A stretch of 64,000 bases of DNA from Suttonella sp. R2A3. Its GTDB lineage: Bacteria > Pseudomonadota > Gammaproteobacteria > Cardiobacteriales > Cardiobacteriaceae. Each line of letters starts with the position of its first letter. Position 1 is the stretch's first letter. The translations under genes and the position numbers were made by a program. The stretch is taken from assembly GCF_021513215.1 (NCBI RefSeq), contig NZ_CP090975.1, positions 1,819,001 to 1,883,000 of the forward strand. The letters run 5' to 3'. A model generated the notes under the pieces. The model ran no database searches. It was not told the origin of the DNA and worked only from the letters and a program-made list of their open reading frames with translations. Shown here in pieces: positions 61,389-64,000 of this stretch.

Positions 61389-63332
61389 CTATTCGTCGTC
61401 GTGTTGCGGTTCATCGTTATCAAGGCGTTCATCAGGTACAGGCTCCCAAGCGTGATCGTGCTCCACCGTCAGTTTGCGGTTAAAACGGTCGTTGCGCATA
61501 ACTTTCTCAAGTGTGGCATGCAATTCACGGCTGTGGCTGATGTATTGCTCACCAGGCTTGTGTTTGATGTCTTTGTGTGGGTTTTCCTGCCAGGTGGCAT
61601 AAAGCTCTTCAAGCATGCGTTCATCGTAGGTTTTAAAAATGCGTGCTTGTCGATAGGCGGTGTAGGGGTGATAACCCAACTCAATCAGCGCTTTTTCGCC
61701 CAATTCTAACGCTGAGCTAACCTGCTCGCGCTGGAAATAATCGACTTTTTGATCGATGAGATGGTAGGCGTGAACGCGGTCAAAAGCACGAACAATAATC
61801 TTTAAGTGCGGAAAAAATTTGCGTGCCACAGTAATCAGCAGATCAATCTGTTCACGATCCTTAAGCCCGATAATCAACAGCTTTGCCTCGTCCGCACCGG
61901 CTGCTTTGAGCAGATCATGGCGCGTCACATCGCCATAAAAGACCTTTTGCCCAAAACGCTTAACTAAGTCGATGACTTCTGGATTATTGTCGATAATCGT
62001 GCATTGGTGTCCATTTGCGTTAAGTAAGCGAGCAATGATTTGGTTAAAGCGTCCGTAACCGGCGACAATCACCTGATTATGCTCATCGACCGTTTCAGGT
62101 TCACGCGTCATCGGCTGGCTTTCTAGGCGCTTAGAGCGCTCGATAAATTCAAGCAACAGCATCATCAGCGGCGTAAGGAGCATTGAGACAATCACTACCA
62201 AAACCAATAAATCGGTGAGTGCTTGATCGAGCACATAATTATCAGCAGCGAAGGTAAACAGGACAAAGGCGAATTCGCCGCCTTGTGCTAACACCGAAGA
62301 AAACAGCAGGCGCTGTGACTGGGTATGACGAAACGCTTTGGCAAGAAAATACAAGATAACCCATTTAACGCCGATTAACGCAAAGACTAAGGTGGCGATA
62401 ACAAATGGCGAATCCATAAACAGGTTGAAATCGAGGCTTGCCCCGACCGAGATAAAGAAGAGTCCGAGTAAGATACTTTTAAACGGCTCGATACTCAGCT
62501 CAACTTCGTGGCGGTATTCACTCTCAGCAAGCATGACGCCGGCGATAAAGGTCCCCAAGGCGGCAGAAAGGCCAACAGCTTCCATCAACAGCGCGACAGC
62601 AATCACAAAGAATAAGACGGTCGCGGTGAAGATGTCGCGGATATCCATTTTGGCAATCCAGCGAAAGATTGAGGCTGAAAGGAGTCGTCCGAGGACAATG
62701 ACTGCCGAAATGGCGATGATAATCAGCAAGAACTGCACAGTGTTTGGCTGCTGCGACATCCAATAAACCAGCGGGCCTTTGTCTGTGAAGTCTTTCCCGC
62801 CATTAAGTGGCCCACTCATGGCTAGAAATGGCATCACCGCCAAAATAGGGATAACTGCGATATCCTGGAATAACAACACGGAAAACACAGAGCGTCCAGC
62901 GCGCCCGTTTAACAGGCCTTTTTCGCTCAGGGTTTGGATGACAATCGCGGTGGAAGAAAGCCCTAAGACCATACCGATGACCAACGCAGAACGCCAAGGC
63001 TGACCAAAAAGCATCGCAATCGCGGCAATGGCTAAGGCCGATAGCAACATCTGCAGGCCGCCGAGGCCCATAATTGAAGTACGCATGCGCCATAAAAATG
63101 ACGGCTTAATCTCGAGACCGATGATGAAGAGCATCATCACGACGCCAAATTCAGAAAAATGCAGTAATGTTTGTTGATCACCTGTGCCAAGTAATCCCAA
63201 CAAGAATGGGCCAATCACCACACCAGCGAGTAAATAGCCTAAGACAGAACCGAGCTTAAAGAGTTTTGCCAGCGGTACAACGACGATCGAAGCGAGCAGG
63301 ATGACGGCAAATTTGAACAGCATCTCATTCAT
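61389..63332 (-). CDS. kefC: KefC-type glutathione-gated potassium efflux antiporter
   Basis: 647 residues: CPA2 antiporter domain with about 12-13 helices (PLAKLFKLGSVLGYLLAGVVIGPFLLGLL; LGLSSTAIVIQTLSEKG; QDIAVIPILAVMPF), a linker, and a C-terminal KTN/RCK domain with NAD motif VIVAGYGRFNQIIARLL (about residue 420). It releases potassium to acidify the cell under electrophile stress. The ATG at 63332 follows AAGGAGCAAGTG; the frame's earlier start is less likely. It overlaps the oxidoreductase gene by 8 bases. KefB and KefC cannot be told apart here. Confidence 0.92.
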   Translation of the reverse strand: MNEMLFKFAVILLASIVVVPLAKLFKLGSVLGYLLAGVVIGPFLLGLLGTGDQQTLLHFSEFGVVMMLFIIGLEIKPSFLWRMRTSIMGLGGLQMLLSALAIAAIAMLFGQPWRSALVIGMVLGLSSTAIVIQTLSEKGLLNGRAGRSVFSVLLFQDIAVIPILAVMPFLAMSGPLNGGKDFTDKGPLVYWMSQQPNTVQFLLIIIAISAVIVLGRLLSASIFRWIAKMDIRDIFTATVLFFVIAVALLMEAVGLSAALGTFIAGVMLAESEYRHEVELSIEPFKSILLGLFFISVGASLDFNLFMDSPFVIATLVFALIGVKWVILYFLAKAFRHTQSQRLLFSSVLAQGGEFAFVLFTFAADNYVLDQALTDLLVLVVIVSMLLTPLMMLLLEFIERSKRLESQPMTREPETVDEHNQVIVAGYGRFNQIIARLLNANGHQCTIIDNNPEVIDLVKRFGQKVFYGDVTRHDLLKAAGADEAKLLIIGLKDREQIDLLITVARKFFPHLKIIVRAFDRVHAYHLIDQKVDYFQREQVSSALELGEKALIELGYHPYTAYRQARIFKTYDERMLEELYATWQENPHKDIKHKPGEQYISHSRELHATLEKVMRNDRFNRKLTVEHDHAWEPVPDERLDNDEPQHDDE

Positions 63333-63936
63333 CACTTGCTCCTTTTTGCTCAAACAGCTTGCTGTTCACATTCACCGCATCCCGCCAGTTATCGTAATAT
63401 TGCTCAACTTGAGCCAGGCTGTCGAGATAGAAACGGTAATTGCGGGTGTGTAAGTTAAACGCATCATCGTCGATACGGTGACTATCATGAATGACAAACG
63501 GCGGGATATAGCGCATTTCGCAAATCTTCGCCATGCTCTCAATCGGCAATAAGTAATCACGCACCGCAAAACGATAGCCTTGTCCGCGCTGATAGATATA
63601 GTCGCGGCCACCGGTGGAGGTAACCACACCAAAGACTTTATCTTTTAAGGCACGCTCGCCTTCGCCAAAAGCAAACCCGTATTCGAGCACCACATCCTGC
63701 CAATGCTTGATAATTGCTGGTGAAGAAAACCAATACAGCGGAAACTGCATCAAAATGACGTCGTGTTTGCGTAATAAGTCCTGTTCGTGCAGTACATCAA
63801 TAAATTCATCGGGGTAGCGCGCATAAAGATCATGCAAGGTGACATGCTCACACTCCTGTGCGACTTTTTTCCAGCGCGCATGCACGCGCGAGACGTGTAG
63901 GGCGGGGTGGGCGAAGAGGCATAGGATGTTGTTCAT
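63325..63936 (-). CDS. kefF: KefF/KefG-type NAD(P)H oxidoreductase, KefC ancillary protein
   Basis: 203-residue flavodoxin-like quinone reductase fold: LCLFAHPALHVSRVHARW start, VILMQFPLYWFSSPAIIKHWQDVVLEYGFAFG (FMN and dimer region), FGVVTSTGGRDYIYQRGQG. These proteins bind and activate Kef channels. Coupled to kefC by an 8-base overlap, and to an upstream gene by ATGA at 63933. KefF and KefG are equally possible by sequence. Confidence 0.87.
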   Translation of the reverse strand: MNNILCLFAHPALHVSRVHARWKKVAQECEHVTLHDLYARYPDEFIDVLHEQDLLRKHDVILMQFPLYWFSSPAIIKHWQDVVLEYGFAFGEGERALKDKVFGVVTSTGGRDYIYQRGQGYRFAVRDYLLPIESMAKICEMRYIPPFVIHDSHRIDDDAFNLHTRNYRFYLDSLAQVEQYYDNWRDAVNVNSKLFEQKGASDE

Positions 63937-64000
63937 TTTGAGGCTCGTGAATCATCATCGCTGCGTAAATAACGCCGTAAAACGACAAACTGCGCGATTA
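63933..64000 (-). CDS. C-terminal end of an upstream gene, cut by the window edge
   Basis: On the minus strand a frame open from the right edge ends in TGA at 63933, overlapping the oxidoreductase start as ATGA. The visible 21 residues end in FVVLRRYLRSDDDSRASK. It must be a gene co-transcribed with kefF-kefC; too short to identify. Confidence 0.5.
   Translation of the reverse strand, partial: IAQFVVLRRYLRSDDDSRASK

Overview
The window looks like one contiguous stretch of gammaproteobacterial chromosome. The evidence is a complete tol-pal cluster, glnA-ntrBC with a sigma-54 promoter, dolP, an ilvI-ilvH-ilvC operon, gltX beside tRNA genes, AlaA, GlpD/GlpK and a KefC/KefF-type potassium efflux pair. 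I could not fix the genus. The gene content would suit a Cardiobacteriales-like or similar lineage, but that is a weak guess. Most of the window has intermediate G+C; about 50.8-55.8 kb is visibly AT-rich and accessory.

Layout. 0-3 kb: CstA transporter (cut by the window edge), a 93-residue protein ending in Cys-Cys, and an ArsA/Get3-like ATPase. 3.3-8.1 kb: tolQRAB-pal-cpoB; pal as read has a broken signal-peptide start. 8.3-13.1 kb: giant NAD-glutamate dehydrogenase. 13.3-16.7 kb: ilvIHC. 16.7-19.4 kb (minus): TrpX-type ABC importer. 19.6-22.6 kb: AGCS symporter, YceI protein, Crp/Fnr regulator. 22.7-25.9 kb (minus): ProVWX-like importer. 26-29.8 kb: four overlapping genes (PMT/ArnT-like transferase, polyprenyl-P glycosyltransferase, GtrA protein, YdjC/NaxD-like deacetylase) that match the parts list of aminosugar decoration of lipid A phosphates in Francisella and Bordetella. 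29.9-33.4 kb: HlyD-ABC efflux set and FxsA. 33.6-34.2 kb (minus): tRNA-Val and a tRNA-Asp array in which two copies carry the same extra 10 nt. 34.3-38.6 kb: two-component system divergent from a DegP-like protease, then dolP, an apparent envelope-stress block. 38.8-40.9 kb: DUF4212/SSS symporter. 41-46.9 kb: IsdG-like monooxygenase, chorismate-mutase-like protein, ntrC/ntrB/glnA (minus) with visible NtrC and sigma-54 sites, AstE-like hydrolase. 47-50.8 kb: gltX, tRNA-Ala, two tRNA-Glu, a small outer membrane protein, alaA, tRNA-Asn.

50.8-55.8 kb is the most unusual part: the remains of a chromosomal integron next to tRNA-Asn. Two truncated integron-integrase (IntI) fragments lie on the minus strand and share a diverged 96-bp direct repeat. 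Three attC-like sites follow plus-strand genes, two of them with the gene's stop codon inside the first core site. The cassettes carry a small unknown protein, a lipoprotein, and a complete type II restriction-modification system with an ApaLI-like endonuclease. The methyltransferase gene starts with a 17-bp perfect inverted repeat. No intact integrase is visible, so the array would need an integrase from elsewhere to move.

55.8-64 kb: glpD-glpK (minus), a membrane-anchored EEP-family protein with a fructosamine-kinase-like protein, tRNA-Gly and tRNA-Cys (minus), and the kefF-kefC pair (minus) running off the right edge behind another gene.

All calls come from reading the sequence and from memory of protein families; no searches were run.
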